From: Acidobacteriota bacterium
GTDB taxonomy: Bacteria > Acidobacteriota > Terriglobia > Acidiferrales > UBA7541
DNA: 64,000 nt
Direction of reading: 5' to 3'
Assembly (NCBI GenBank): GCA_003225315.1
Contig: QHZD01000018.1
Coordinates: forward strand, 1-64,000
Shown here: positions 15,288 to 25,107 of the stretch, in pieces
How positions within the stretch are numbered: the first letter of the stretch is position 1
Layout of the letters: the number at the start of each line of letters is the position of its first letter
Program-made: the position numbers and the translations under genes
Notes under the pieces: model-generated
What the model saw: the letters and a program-made list of their open reading frames with translations, nothing else
What the model was told of the DNA's origin: nothing
Database searches by the model: none

Positions 15288-17087
15288 TCAGTGCAGCTGG
15301 AAATTAAATGTCACCGTCGAAATCACTTCGACAGGCTTGCCGTTGATCCAAGCGGGTTTTGCCCGCCACTGCTTGACGGCGGCGATAGCGGCATCGGCCA
15401 GCGCCGGCTCGCCTTCCAGAAGTTTCTGCACCTCGACGCTGCCGTCCTTCTTCACCCGCACCTGGAGCTTCACGAAACCTTGCAAGCCCGCGCGTTGCGC
15501 AAGCGCCGGATACGATGGCCTCGGGAAATTGACGAGGCGCTTCTGGAAATCATCGGTATCCTCAGTCATGCCGCCCCTGAATTTGATTTCCAGACTGGTG
15601 AGCCAGCTTTCCAGCCAGTCCGTTTTGATCTCGCCAGGTCCAACGACAGGATTTGTATCGACCTTCCTGTCCATATAGTGCGGCTTGAAGTCCGGAATAC
15701 GCTGACTGATACGCTCAATCTGTTCGCGGATCAGCGAATCACGCAGAGCGACTTCCGAGTCTAAGTATTGGAGCCGAATTTTCCCCGCTGTGCTGCGCAA
15801 CTTAAGCGGAGGACCACCGCCGTTCAAGACGACCGTTGCATGCACCGGGCCAGTCAGATTGTTTGAAGTCTGAACTATGAAGTGCAGCTCGGGATCCGCT
15901 TCGATGTGGCGCTCGTCCCCATTTGCGACGACGGCGTCAATGTTTGCCGCCAGATTTCGCGGCAGAAATACGATGATGTCGCCGTTGCCCGAAGCGAGCT
16001 GCGATGCGCCCGCAAGCCGCACGTTTCCGCCTCCGGCAGGCGGATCGGGATTAATCCACGCGGTAATCGTGCCGCCGGAAGTCGCCGCCTGCAGGGCGCC
16101 AGCCACGCGAGTCAGGCAAATGCTCCCGCTGCTCGATTCCAACTCCATCGGGCCGGAGACGTACATGACGCGGATGCCGCCTCCGCCGGTCTGCGCGTGT
16201 ACCGAGCCGCGCACCTCGCCGAAATCGATTTGTCCGCCGCCGGTGCGTACGCTGACGTAGCTTCCGGCATGAGCGACAGTGATGTTGCCGCCGGCGGTGT
16301 CCAGTTCCGCGCGTCCCCCGATTTGGCCGGCGCGGATATGACCGCCTCCGGTGCGCAGTGAAGCATCGCCCGCAATGTTTCCAACGTTGATGTGGCCGCC
16401 CCCGGTGAAGGCTGTAAGGTCGCCTGCGACGTCCAGCACTTGAATGTGCCCGCCTTCTGTTTCCAGTTTTGCGGCGCTGCGCCCCCATGCGGCATCGCGG
16501 ATTCCCGAAGCGCCGATTCGCCCGGTCTTAATGTTTCCGCCTAAAGTGTGAAGAGAAGCTGTGCCGCCAATATCGCCTGTCGTAATGTCGCCCGCTTCGG
16601 TGTTCACTTCCACGTTGTAACTGCGCGGCACGGCGATCTCGAACTGCACCCAGAACTGCGCATTGGCGGAGCGCGCCGCTTGCGACGGAAGTGCGCCGGT
16701 GATTTCTACTCCTGACGGCGTTGGCCTTGCCTTGAGAGAATAAGCATCGAGAAGCGGTTGCGCGGCCGTGCCTCGGGCATCGGTTTCGATCCGCACGGTG
16801 TACCGCACGACCGGCGCAGCGCCGGGCTCGAGTTGTGTGATGTTGACTGGCCCAAAATCAGTCGTCAGCCGGAGCGTCAGGCCGTCCCTGGTGGTCAGCA
16901 CGCCAGTGCGAACAGCCGAGGCGTGTTGCGAACCCGGATCAGCGGGCAGGGCGAGGGCTGTTGGCTCTCCATGATCAGCTTTGGCCGCAAAAGCCGTCGG
17001 TGCGAAACATACTGCAGAAACGAGGAGCGCCACATTGCGGAATAACGCCACGCAGCGCAAGAGTTTTTGATTGAATTGCGTGTTCAT
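15288..17087 (-). CDS. DUF4097-like beta-helix protein with C-terminal TonB domain
   Basis: A 599-residue exported protein. After a signal peptide (cleavage near AFA-AK, about residue 35) the middle holds a long series of coils with GGGHI/GG(N/Q)I turns (GGHIQVLDVAGDL, GGHINVGNIAGDA, GGHIRAGQIGGRA, GGNITVAHAGSYV, GGQIDFGEVRGSV), a DUF4097-type beta-helix. The last ~85 residues are a TonB C-terminal domain (FPRPSYPALAQRAGLQGFVKL ... AAIAAVKQWRAKPAWINGKPVEV). No TonB transmembrane anchor or Pro-rich stalk is seen, so it is not a normal energy transducer. The ATG at 17087 is preferred over an upstream TTG that would overlap the anti-sigma gene. Confidence 0.78.
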   Translation of the reverse strand: MNTQFNQKLLRCVALFRNVALLVSAVCFAPTAFAAKADHGEPTALALPADPGSQHASAVRTGVLTTRDGLTLRLTTDFGPVNITQLEPGAAPVVRYTVRIETDARGTAAQPLLDAYSLKARPTPSGVEITGALPSQAARSANAQFWVQFEIAVPRSYNVEVNTEAGDITTGDIGGTASLHTLGGNIKTGRIGASGIRDAAWGRSAAKLETEGGHIQVLDVAGDLTAFTGGGHINVGNIAGDASLRTGGGHIRAGQIGGRAELDTAGGNITVAHAGSYVSVRTGGGQIDFGEVRGSVHAQTGGGGIRVMYVSGPMELESSSGSICLTRVAGALQAATSGGTITAWINPDPPAGGGNVRLAGASQLASGNGDIIVFLPRNLAANIDAVVANGDERHIEADPELHFIVQTSNNLTGPVHATVVLNGGGPPLKLRSTAGKIRLQYLDSEVALRDSLIREQIERISQRIPDFKPHYMDRKVDTNPVVGPGEIKTDWLESWLTSLEIKFRGGMTEDTDDFQKRLVNFPRPSYPALAQRAGLQGFVKLQVRVKKDGSVEVQKLLEGEPALADAAIAAVKQWRAKPAWINGKPVEVISTVTFNFQLH

Positions 17088-17118
17088 CGTCGAACGAGAT
17101 TTCTTGCCGTCAAAGCAG

Positions 17119-18210
17119 TTACTGCACTTCACGCGGGCCAATCTGCCTCAAGGCGGCGGCGCTGCGCAACCGCACGTAGCGGCTGGGATCACGGTGTTGC
17201 AACTGCTCCAGCGCGCGCACCACGCGCTCCAGCGACGGGTCGTCATCGGGACGACCTGCGATCGCTGGCGTTGTCGGAGCCGGTGCTTCCGGCGCCATCT
17301 CTTCGGTATCGCCGTGCTGCAAAGATCCAACAAGCACGTTGACGGCTTCAACGCGAACACCCGGATTGGCGTCACGCTCCAGCGCATCGAGCAGAGTCTG
17401 CCGGACGTCATCATCCGAAGCCGCAACCCGGAGCGACTCCAGGGCCTTCATGCGCACCGCGGGGTTCTGATCCCTACGCGCCGCGGCGATCAACGCCCGG
17501 CGCACTTGCTGATCCCGCGCGGCGGCCTTCAGCGCTTCCAGGCAATCGAGGCGCACGCCCGCGTCGAAGCGCTCGCCATTTTCAACCACGTAAGTCAGCA
17601 CTCCGCGGATGTCACTGTCCTCAACGTTGCCGCTCAAAACCATCGGTTGCTCCGCGTTGAGATGCACTTGCACGTTCGGAGCTCCTGATTCCGAGGAAGG
17701 CGAAAAATTAACGCCGGAGAATGTAATCTTGGATAGTTGGTCAGGCGTGAGAGGTCGCTTGGCCGTGACGTTCATGGCCTGACCGTTTGCGTCGCCGTTA
17801 CGGCCATTCTGCAGCCATGGAACAATCTGAGTTCCAACCATGATCCCGACGAGCACCAAAAGCGCGCCGCTCCATGCTGGACGCAGCGCCATCCAGCGGC
17901 GCAGCCACCCAAAGGGACGCCAATGTTCCTGGATCGGAGGCGCGGAAAGATCGTCGAGGGCTTCGGCAAGTTCGCTGCGGCACTGCGCGAGGAGAATTCC
18001 GGTGGCATCGAGTTCATCGGCAGGCTGCAAAGTAGCGGTCATGGCTTCCTGAAGATGGTTCTCTTCGGCGAGCTGAGCGGCGCACGCTTCGCATTTCGCG
18101 ACGTGGGCCTCAATCTGTTTGCGTTCCTTGTCGCTGACTTCGTCGCACGCGTAGAACACCAGAAGCGGCGCAATGTCCTTGCAACTCAAACTTTTTTCAA
18201 AAACGCTCAT
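17119..18210 (-). CDS. Zinc-finger anti-sigma factor with HEAT repeats
   Basis: A 363-residue membrane protein. The N-terminal ZAS-like module includes HVAKCEACAAQL (His-x3-Cys-x2-Cys) around residues 36-45, a transmembrane helix is at about 110-132 (AWSGALLVLVGIMVGTQIV), and the extracytoplasmic part ends in HEAT-like repeats from about 215 (VRLDCLEALKAAARDQQVRRALI, VRMKALESLRVAASDDDVRQTLL, VRVEAVNVLVGSL, VRLRSAAALRQIG). It should hold the upstream sigma factor at the membrane, with the HEAT part as a sensory or protein-binding module. It overlaps the sigma gene by 4 bases. Confidence 0.84.
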   Translation of the reverse strand: MSVFEKSLSCKDIAPLLVFYACDEVSDKERKQIEAHVAKCEACAAQLAEENHLQEAMTATLQPADELDATGILLAQCRSELAEALDDLSAPPIQEHWRPFGWLRRWMALRPAWSGALLVLVGIMVGTQIVPWLQNGRNGDANGQAMNVTAKRPLTPDQLSKITFSGVNFSPSSESGAPNVQVHLNAEQPMVLSGNVEDSDIRGVLTYVVENGERFDAGVRLDCLEALKAAARDQQVRRALIAAARRDQNPAVRMKALESLRVAASDDDVRQTLLDALERDANPGVRVEAVNVLVGSLQHGDTEEMAPEAPAPTTPAIAGRPDDDPSLERVVRALEQLQHRDPSRYVRLRSAAALRQIGPREVQ

Positions 18211-18884
18211 CGCAGTCCTCCCAGTTCATGGCGGAGTTTGCGCGTGGCGCGGAAAAGCGAATTCTTCACGGTTTCCTCGGTGGTGCCGAGGGCGTCCCCG
18301 ATCGCCCGGAGCTTCAGCCCCTGATAGTGCTTCATCTCAAAAACAATCCGTTCGCGCGGCGAGAGCCGCTCCATCGCCGTGGCGATCCGCGCTTTGATCT
18401 CCTTGCCGATAAATGTACGCTCGGGATCCAGCGTCGGGCGGTGTTCACGCTGGCGCTCGAAGAAATCAGTAATGCCTTCTTCGTGAACTCCAGAATTCAG
18501 CTCCGGAGACTGGTCTTCTGGGCGGGCTTGGCGGCGGCGCAAGTGGTCCAGGCAAACGTTGGTAACGATGCGGTAGAGCCAGGTGTAAAAGCTGCACTCA
18601 AAGCGGAATCGGTGGAGATTGCGGTAGACCTTAAGGAAGGCTTCCTGATATACGTCCCGGGCGTCCTCGGGCCGCTTCATCAGGTTCAGCGCCAGGCGCA
18701 GCACGTCCCGGTCGAACCGGCGCACCAGTTCCTCGAAAGCCGCGCGGCTGCCCGCTTGCGCTTCCGCGACCAGGGCCCGCTCGTCGAGGTGGGACAAGGA
18801 GATCACCGAGGCCAAGACGGCGTCTGTGCTACCCGAGCGACCGTTATCATCGGCCAAAGCCAAAGCCCATCTGGGGAGCGGCAT
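18207..18884 (-). CDS. RpoE-like ECF sigma factor
   Basis: A 225-residue ECF sigma factor. Region 2 lies at about 45-115 (FEELVRRFDRDVLRLALNLM, ARDVYQEAFLKVYRNLHRF, CSFYTWLYRIVTNVCLDHLRRR) and region 4 at about 165-222 (RLSPRERIVFEMKHYQGLKLRAIGDALGTTEETVKNSLFRA). It is the first gene of a minus-strand operon with its anti-sigma factor (4-base overlap), DUF4097/TonB, DUF4097 and PDZ genes, so it probably drives an envelope response including itself. The upstream 236 bases to 19120 were searched for an ECF promoter by eye without a confident hit. Confidence 0.88.
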   Translation of the reverse strand: MPLPRWALALADDNGRSGSTDAVLASVISLSHLDERALVAEAQAGSRAAFEELVRRFDRDVLRLALNLMKRPEDARDVYQEAFLKVYRNLHRFRFECSFYTWLYRIVTNVCLDHLRRRQARPEDQSPELNSGVHEEGITDFFERQREHRPTLDPERTFIGKEIKARIATAMERLSPRERIVFEMKHYQGLKLRAIGDALGTTEETVKNSLFRATRKLRHELGGLR

Positions 18885-19120
18885 GTTTCGCTTTCTATTC
18901 GCGTGAATCGGCGTTGCCGCTTGTAAAGCAACACCTTAGCGCAATTCCGGCCACTCTGCTGAACGTTGCGCGCCACACGACCACCCAATTTGGACGTACT
19001 CCTCCACCCTTGGGTGAGCACCGCCTCCCGCTATAACAACGCCCAATCTGTGGATTTTGTTTCAAGAATAATCCCGAGTTTAGACCAGCCAAGCCGTGGT
19101 TTCCGTCCTCGTCTTATCGC

Positions 19121-22100
19121 TTAATGAGCCATATCGGCTTGTCCAGCGACCGGCGCTGAATTACCCATCCGCCAAGCAGCAAATGGCCAGCCAAATAGTA
19201 GAATCAACGCGAGCAGAACTGCGTAGCCGTTTGCCTTATAAAACGAATCCGGCTGGGAAAGCAGTTCGTTGGCGCCGCCGAGCAGGAAAGTGGCCGCGAC
19301 CACCAGGAAGCAGCCGAGAATGTTGAAGCGCATCACGCGTCGCACCCCGAATGCGAGAACGCTAAGCAGAATTAGCCGGGCCAGAAATTGCTTTGCGAGG
19401 TCACCGGGACTGCCCCAATTCCCACCGGCGAGGGCGAGCGAACCAAAGAGCAGAAGCAAGACGCGCAACGCAGTATGACGCACATGCGCGGCCACGAAGG
19501 CCGCAGTCGCCGTGACAAGTCCCGTGAAAAGCAAACCGCGGAGCACTGTTCCTCCAACGATGGATGCTGCGGGGAACAAAGCGTCAAAGTCCAAGCCGAA
19601 CGAAGCCTCCAGCGAGCGATGCACCGTCGGCCAGTAAGTTGACGCGACTGCGAGGAGGCGCTCGATGCCGAGCAGGCCCCCGGTTCCTCCCAAACCGATC
19701 CACAGGGCGTCGCGGTAATAACTCCCGGGCATTCCGGCCCAGCCCGGCAAACGGTCTTCTCCGAACGCCCGGCTTGCGTAATACCACGCGATGGCAAAGA
19801 GCAGCGCGATTGCGCCGAAATATAATGGAGCGCCGAGCAGCGCGCCAATGGCGAGCCCGCCATACATGACTTTAAGCGGAATCGCTGTATTGTACGCATT
19901 CAGGAGACTAGGGACGCGGTTGCCAAGAAAGAAGACCGACAGATAACCCAATAGTCCCCAGATCGACCAGAACGCGATGCGCCTCCAGGGAATCGAGCGG
20001 GCCGCCTCTGATTTCAGGTTCTTGAGAAAAACAATGAGCGCGGTGAGCCCGAGGCCGAAGAAAAACAGGATGGGGATCACGTAACTGAATACCGCTCGAA
20101 AGAGCGAGAGTTCCCCTTGCTTGCGGCGCCAGTCGTCGGGAATCTTGATGTACGTGCGATAGTTTGCGACTTCGTCGCCCAATACTTGCACATCCACACG
20201 TGCATACGCATGATCGTCTGCTTTCGCGGACGAGGACGAAGATGAAGTGGCGTCGAGTGGTTCATTTTGCTGCCATGTCAGCGTGTGATCAGTGCGACGC
20301 GGCCGCTTATCCGAATTGGATTCGACCAAGGCCCACTTTTTCAAATCAAGTTTCTTCTCGTCGCGCAGAAACTTCTCTGCGCGCGCAACGGCCTCTTCTT
20401 TTATGAGCGACGCGCCGGGCGTCTCTTCCGCCAGCGTGTGCCGCACCGAGTGCAGCGCTCCATCGGGCTTCAAGACAACCGCGAACTCTTCGGCCTGGCT
20501 GTCGCGGAAGTAACGCACGCGCCACAGCGCAGCCGGAACACGCGCCGCATAGATGACGTTGACTCCGGCAATACCCACGCGCTGCCGCAGATATTCGTTC
20601 ACAAGTGGATCGGCAATGTCGACAAAAACAGCAGCATGGTAATACGAATTTGGATCGGGGCCTCGCCGCCGAATGATCTCGTCGGCCCGGGCCCGGGCCG
20701 TTCGTGCATTCACAGACAGTTTCAGGTATTCGCCGATGGACGCCGGCTTCAGCCGCCACGCCAGCAAACCTCCGCCAAGCAGGCAGATCGCGAGGAATGT
20801 AATCATGCCAGGCGCAAGCGCGCTGTAGCTCCTTGATTTGACCTCTGAAGTTTTATCTTCCTGTCCGCTAGCGAGGACGCTCTCCGGAACAGGCGCCGCC
20901 TGATTCAAGAGATCTTCGACATTTTCAAACCCCCCGCGCGTCAAATACGAAATGCAAGCAAAGACTAAGGGGGCAAGCGCGGCGGCGCCTACCACCACGC
21001 CGGATATCTTGAAATACAGGCTGTTCGAACGAATGAGCAGCAATCCCACGAGGGAAGCATCCACGGTGTAATGCCAGATGAGCGTCGCAACGATGCCCCA
21101 GCGCAACATCACGATGCCGGCAACAACGCCGATGATGCCGACCTCGATCCCGCGAATGTAGCCGGGCTCCTGCGGATACGCGCTGTGCAGAAAACTCCAG
21201 GAAAACGCCGGCAGGATAACGGCAAGAACCCGCGACTTGGTCATGCGCTCAACAAACGGTATTGCAAAGAGCCGAAACAAAAACTCTTCGCTTGTCGAGG
21301 CCATCAGCCCGATGGCCACGCCTGCGATCCACGGGAACGTCGTGTTGACCGTATCGGAATAATTCAGGTCCTGCGGCGCCCAAACTCCATAACGGCTTCC
21401 CACCATGTAGAAGGCGACGATGAAGCCGATGTGCGCCGCTGCCAGCGTCAGCCCTACCACAGCCGACGAAAAAAATTCCTTCGAACGAAGCCCACGCCGT
21501 GTGAAGGCCTTCGAAAGCTGCATGCGATCCGGTCGATAGGAGCGGTAGAGCGGTTCGCCGCCCGGAAGCACTAGAGTCACCATCAGGGCCGTACCGAGCG
21601 CCGAGGCCACCGCAATCCCCACGCGGAGCAGCACGAAACTGCCATAGGATTCGCGCGTGTCGTAACCTGCGCGCTCGAATTGCCATTGATTCAGCTCCAT
21701 CAAGAAAAAGAGTGCCGCAACGACCACGCCCAGCTTGATGGCCCCGCCCCAGCTTGTTTGCCCGTGCTTCGTGAGCGTGATGCCCGCCCACAGCGCGCTG
21801 CCCATAAACAAAATGTAAGGAATGATGGCGATCTGGTTGTAAAGAATATTCGACGAGCGAAGCTGCTGGTAGCTGCGTTCCCACGCTTCCGGAACTTTCA
21901 AAAACTCTTCGCTGCCGCCGACTCTGTCTCCTTGCAAGGTGACTTGCAGACGGTACGGCGCGTCCTTCGCGCGGAAGCCGTGCTTTTCCCAGGTAAAAGC
22001 CCAATCCCGGCGATTCGGCCGCTTGCTCGAATTGGCTTCCTCCGGAAGAAAGTCCCAGCCGCTCAGATTGAGTCCGAGCTTCGCAGCTAGATACGATTGC

Positions 22101-22561
22101 GCGGCAGATTGTGCAGTAGCGCGATCGAGCGACGCTCCGGCGCGCGATTCTTCTATTTTGTGATTGTAGCCGGCGATCTGCCCCGCAGGGCTCACGCGCA
22201 CGCGGAACTCTTCTTCCTGTTGCGGCTTGAAAAAACGCACGTCCCAGAACCAGATATTCAGTTCCGAGGACATCAGCTTGTTCGCTTGCTGCAAACCGAG
22301 TCCGCGCTCCAGGTAAACCTTGGCGTTGTCGTCCACGTCGAAAACAATGGTGGATTGGTAGCCGCCGACGTTTTCACCGAGGCTGGTGACGAATTTCTGT
22401 GCTCTTGCGAGGGCTTCTTCGCGGGAGATTTGGAAATTAACGGACGCTTCCGGGAACGCCCGGAAAAAATATTTGTAGGCGAACAATGCCCCAGCGACTC
22501 CCGCCATCACCCACAGAATCAGCGCGCGCTTGTCGGAACCCGTCAGGCGCTCTCCCGTCAC
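19121..22561 (-). CDS. Giant CPBP-family intramembrane protease with internal duplication
   Basis: A protein of about 1146 residues with many membrane segments. A first extracytoplasmic domain (about 40-230, ISREEALARAQKFVTSL ... GAS.D.ATAQSAAQSYL) precedes a CPBP (type II CAAX protease/Rce1) membrane domain with EE425-426/R430 (TSEEFLFRLF), H459 (SWSFLHSAY) and H497/D501 (IWHYTVDAS). The extracytoplasmic domain then recurs at about 610-810 (NARTARARADEII ... GASLIKEEAVARAEKFL), followed by a second membrane domain lacking the EExxxR and His motifs. It therefore looks like a tandem duplication with one inactive half. The GTG at 22561 has GGGGAGG 5 bases before it; a GTG at 22591 is alternative. 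Substrate unknown. Confidence 0.78.
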   Translation of the reverse strand: MTGERLTGSDKRALILWVMAGVAGALFAYKYFFRAFPEASVNFQISREEALARAQKFVTSLGENVGGYQSTIVFDVDDNAKVYLERGLGLQQANKLMSSELNIWFWDVRFFKPQQEEEFRVRVSPAGQIAGYNHKIEESRAGASLDRATAQSAAQSYLAAKLGLNLSGWDFLPEEANSSKRPNRRDWAFTWEKHGFRAKDAPYRLQVTLQGDRVGGSEEFLKVPEAWERSYQQLRSSNILYNQIAIIPYILFMGSALWAGITLTKHGQTSWGGAIKLGVVVAALFFLMELNQWQFERAGYDTRESYGSFVLLRVGIAVASALGTALMVTLVLPGGEPLYRSYRPDRMQLSKAFTRRGLRSKEFFSSAVVGLTLAAAHIGFIVAFYMVGSRYGVWAPQDLNYSDTVNTTFPWIAGVAIGLMASTSEEFLFRLFAIPFVERMTKSRVLAVILPAFSWSFLHSAYPQEPGYIRGIEVGIIGVVAGIVMLRWGIVATLIWHYTVDASLVGLLLIRSNSLYFKISGVVVGAAALAPLVFACISYLTRGGFENVEDLLNQAAPVPESVLASGQEDKTSEVKSRSYSALAPGMITFLAICLLGGGLLAWRLKPASIGEYLKLSVNARTARARADEIIRRRGPDPNSYYHAAVFVDIADPLVNEYLRQRVGIAGVNVIYAARVPAALWRVRYFRDSQAEEFAVVLKPDGALHSVRHTLAEETPGASLIKEEAVARAEKFLRDEKKLDLKKWALVESNSDKRPRRTDHTLTWQQNEPLDATSSSSSSAKADDHAYARVDVQVLGDEVANYRTYIKIPDDWRRKQGELSLFRAVFSYVIPILFFFGLGLTALIVFLKNLKSEAARSIPWRRIAFWSIWGLLGYLSVFFLGNRVPSLLNAYNTAIPLKVMYGGLAIGALLGAPLYFGAIALLFAIAWYYASRAFGEDRLPGWAGMPGSYYRDALWIGLGGTGGLLGIERLLAVASTYWPTVHRSLEASFGLDFDALFPAASIVGGTVLRGLLFTGLVTATAAFVAAHVRHTALRVLLLLFGSLALAGGNWGSPGDLAKQFLARLILLSVLAFGVRRVMRFNILGCFLVVAATFLLGGANELLSQPDSFYKANGYAVLLALILLFGWPFAAWRMGNSAPVAGQADMAH

Positions 22562-22744
22562 ACGAACCTCCCCGCTTGGAACAAGGAACACTCACTCTAT
22601 CGGTACGCGTGCCAGCGGCGCAAGTTTCGCCCCCGTTTTGCGGGCGTGCTTCTGTTTGTTCGCAGGGGGAATGATATAAGAAGAAGGCGTCCCGGCTTTC
22701 CGGTCGCACTTGCCGATTGCCCGCTTTGCGGGCGTACATATCCA

Positions 22745-24889
22745 ATGGCGATGAACCTCAGCACCGAAGTACGCATGATCAAAGGCGTTGGCCCGCAGCG
22801 CGCCGAACTCCTCGCGCAGCGCGGCATCCACACGCTTGAGGATCTCCTCGGCTACTTGCCGTTTCGCTACGAAGACCGCATCCATTTTTCCAGAGTGAAA
22901 GACATCCAGCCGAACGGCGTTTACACCATTCGCGCTCGCGTGATGAGTGGCCAGGCTGTCCGCACCATGCGCGGCCGCGATGCCATCTATCATCTGCTCG
23001 TCCAGGACGAAGCCGGTGGCTTGCTTCCCGTCAAATTTTTTCACGGCGGGTACCTCGAGGGGCGTTTAAAACCCGGCCAACTCCTCATCCTTCACGGCAA
23101 AGCCGAAATCGATAAGCTCCGCCCCGCGCGCCTCGAAATGATCAATCCGCAGATCGAAGTTCTCAGCAACGAAGAACTCGATTCCACCGAAGTGGGCCGC
23201 ATCGTTCCCATCTACGAAGCCATCGGCACTTTCGGCTCGCGTCAAATTCGCCGCGCCATGTACGCCGCCGTGCAGCTCATCGATCAGCGCATGCCCGACG
23301 TTTTGCCGGAAGCCTTGCGCGCGCGGCTCAGCTTTCCCACGCGCGGCGAAGCTCTGATTCACACACATTTTCCCGAACCTGGCGAATCCCTCGACGCCCT
23401 GAACACCTTCCGCTCTCCCGCGCAGCAGCGCCTCATCTTCGAGGAGTTTTTCCTTTACCAACTCAGCCTCGCGCTCGACCGCAAAGCCTCTCGCAAGGAA
23501 AATGCCATCCCGTTTCGCCTCCGCGAAGACGCCATCCGCGAAGCGCTCAAGCGCATCCTCCCCTTCAAGCCCACCGCTGCGCAAAAGCGCGTCCTCGCCG
23601 AAATCGCCGCCGACCTCGAAAAGCCCTCACCGATGAATCGCCTCCTCCAAGGCGACGTTGGCAGCGGCAAAACAATCATCGCGCTGCAAGCCGCCGTCAT
23701 CGCTATCGAAAACGGCGCGCAAGCTGCTCTCATGGCCCCCACGGAAATTCTCGCCGTCCAGCATTTTCTTTCTGCTCGCCGCATCCTCGCTAAAGCTGGC
23801 TACCGCGTCGAGCTCCTCGTCAGCGGCCTCAAAGCTGCCGAGAAATCAGCCGCCCTCGAGCGCATCCGTTCGGGCGAAGCGCAGCTCGTCATCGGCACGC
23901 ACGCCCTCATCGAAGACAACGTCGCATTCGCCCGTCTCGGTTTCGTCGCCATTGACGAGCAGCACCGCTTCGGCGTTCTCCAGCGCAAGCGCCTGATGGA
24001 CAAAGCCGCCGCCCACGGCAACGCGCCGCACGTCCTCGTGCTCACCGCCACGCCCATCCCGCGCACGCTCTCGCTCACTCTCTATGGCGACCTCGACGTT
24101 TCCGTTCTCGATGAGCTTCCGCCCGGCCGCACTCCCATCGTCACGCGCATGACCACCCAGCAGCATCTCCCCGGCGTCTGGGAATTTCTCCGTCGTGAAG
24201 TCGCCGCCGGCCATCAGGCCTACGTCGTTTATCCGGTCATCGAGGAATCGAAGCTTGAGCTGAAAGCCGCCATGGAAGAGTACGAGCGCCTCTCGCGCGA
24301 AGTCTTTCCCAAGCTGAAGCTCGGCCTCTTGCACGGCCGCCTCTCCAGCGACGAAAAAGAAGAAGTCATGCAGCGCTTCCGCAAAAACGAAGCGCAAATC
24401 CTCGTCGCCACCACCGTCGTGGAAGTCGGCGTCGATGTTCCCAACGCCACCGTCATGGTCATCGAGCATGCCGAACGCTTCGGCCTCTCCCAGCTCCACC
24501 AGCTTCGCGGACGCATCGGCCGCGGCGCGCAGAAATCCCACTGCATCCTCGTCGCTCCCGCCCGCATGACCGTCGGCCGCCCAGCGGCCGCCAAAGACGA
24601 CGTCGCTCGCGCCCGCCTCGAAACTATGGTGCGCACCTCCAACGGTTTTGAAATCGCCGAAACCGATTTGCAGCTCCGCGGCCCCGGCGAATTTTTCGGC
24701 ACTCGCCAAGCCGGCAATCTCGGCTTCCACATCGCCAACCCCTTGCGTGATAAGGAACTCCTAGAACTCGCCCGCCGCGAAGCCTTCGCCCTCGCCGGCG
24801 ATTCCGCCCAGCAGGACGCCATGCAGCGCCTCCTGCGCATGCTCCCCGCCGAATGGCAGCGCCGCTACCACCTCGCCCGCATCGGCTGA
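22745..24889 (+). CDS. recG: ATP-dependent DNA helicase RecG
   Basis: A 714-residue RecG, which remodels stalled forks and branched DNA. It begins with the helix-hairpin-helix-like wedge (MIKGVGPQRAELLAQRGIHTLEDLLGYLPFRYEDR), then the OB-fold wedge domain, Walker A GDVGSGKTIIA, a DEQH box (IDEQHRFGV), ATPIPRTLSLTLYGDLDVS, and the C-terminal HGRLSSDEKEEVM, VVEVGVDVPNATVM and QLHQLRGRIGRG motifs. The ATG at 22745 is chosen because family sequences start here; the frame is open far upstream. It diverges from the CPBP gene by 183 bases. Its coding strand is strikingly C-rich compared with most of the window. Confidence 0.95.
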   Translation: MAMNLSTEVRMIKGVGPQRAELLAQRGIHTLEDLLGYLPFRYEDRIHFSRVKDIQPNGVYTIRARVMSGQAVRTMRGRDAIYHLLVQDEAGGLLPVKFFHGGYLEGRLKPGQLLILHGKAEIDKLRPARLEMINPQIEVLSNEELDSTEVGRIVPIYEAIGTFGSRQIRRAMYAAVQLIDQRMPDVLPEALRARLSFPTRGEALIHTHFPEPGESLDALNTFRSPAQQRLIFEEFFLYQLSLALDRKASRKENAIPFRLREDAIREALKRILPFKPTAAQKRVLAEIAADLEKPSPMNRLLQGDVGSGKTIIALQAAVIAIENGAQAALMAPTEILAVQHFLSARRILAKAGYRVELLVSGLKAAEKSAALERIRSGEAQLVIGTHALIEDNVAFARLGFVAIDEQHRFGVLQRKRLMDKAAAHGNAPHVLVLTATPIPRTLSLTLYGDLDVSVLDELPPGRTPIVTRMTTQQHLPGVWEFLRREVAAGHQAYVVYPVIEESKLELKAAMEEYERLSREVFPKLKLGLLHGRLSSDEKEEVMQRFRKNEAQILVATTVVEVGVDVPNATVMVIEHAERFGLSQLHQLRGRIGRGAQKSHCILVAPARMTVGRPAAAKDDVARARLETMVRTSNGFEIAETDLQLRGPGEFFGTRQAGNLGFHIANPLRDKELLELARREAFALAGDSAQQDAMQRLLRMLPAEWQRRYHLARIG

Positions 24890-25107
24890 TGAAGTAGCGC
24901 GATTTCGCTCGTTCGACCAGCACGTCATAAGAAAGTGTGATGCACGGTCGATTGTTGTCGACCCCTATTTATGCGAGAGTTAGACGGTTTTCCACGCAGC
25001 CATTTTCGCGTCGAATTCTTAAGTGGATGGTGCTTCCGTGTTTGAGCCCATCAATCTCAGTATCTGCAAGTTTTGCCAGGATCCTCGTTCTATGACAGAG
25101 GTGGTCT

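Noticed and set aside
22097-22744. N-terminal extension of RecG
   Set aside because: The frame is open by chance over the divergent CPBP gene; RecG homology begins at 22745.
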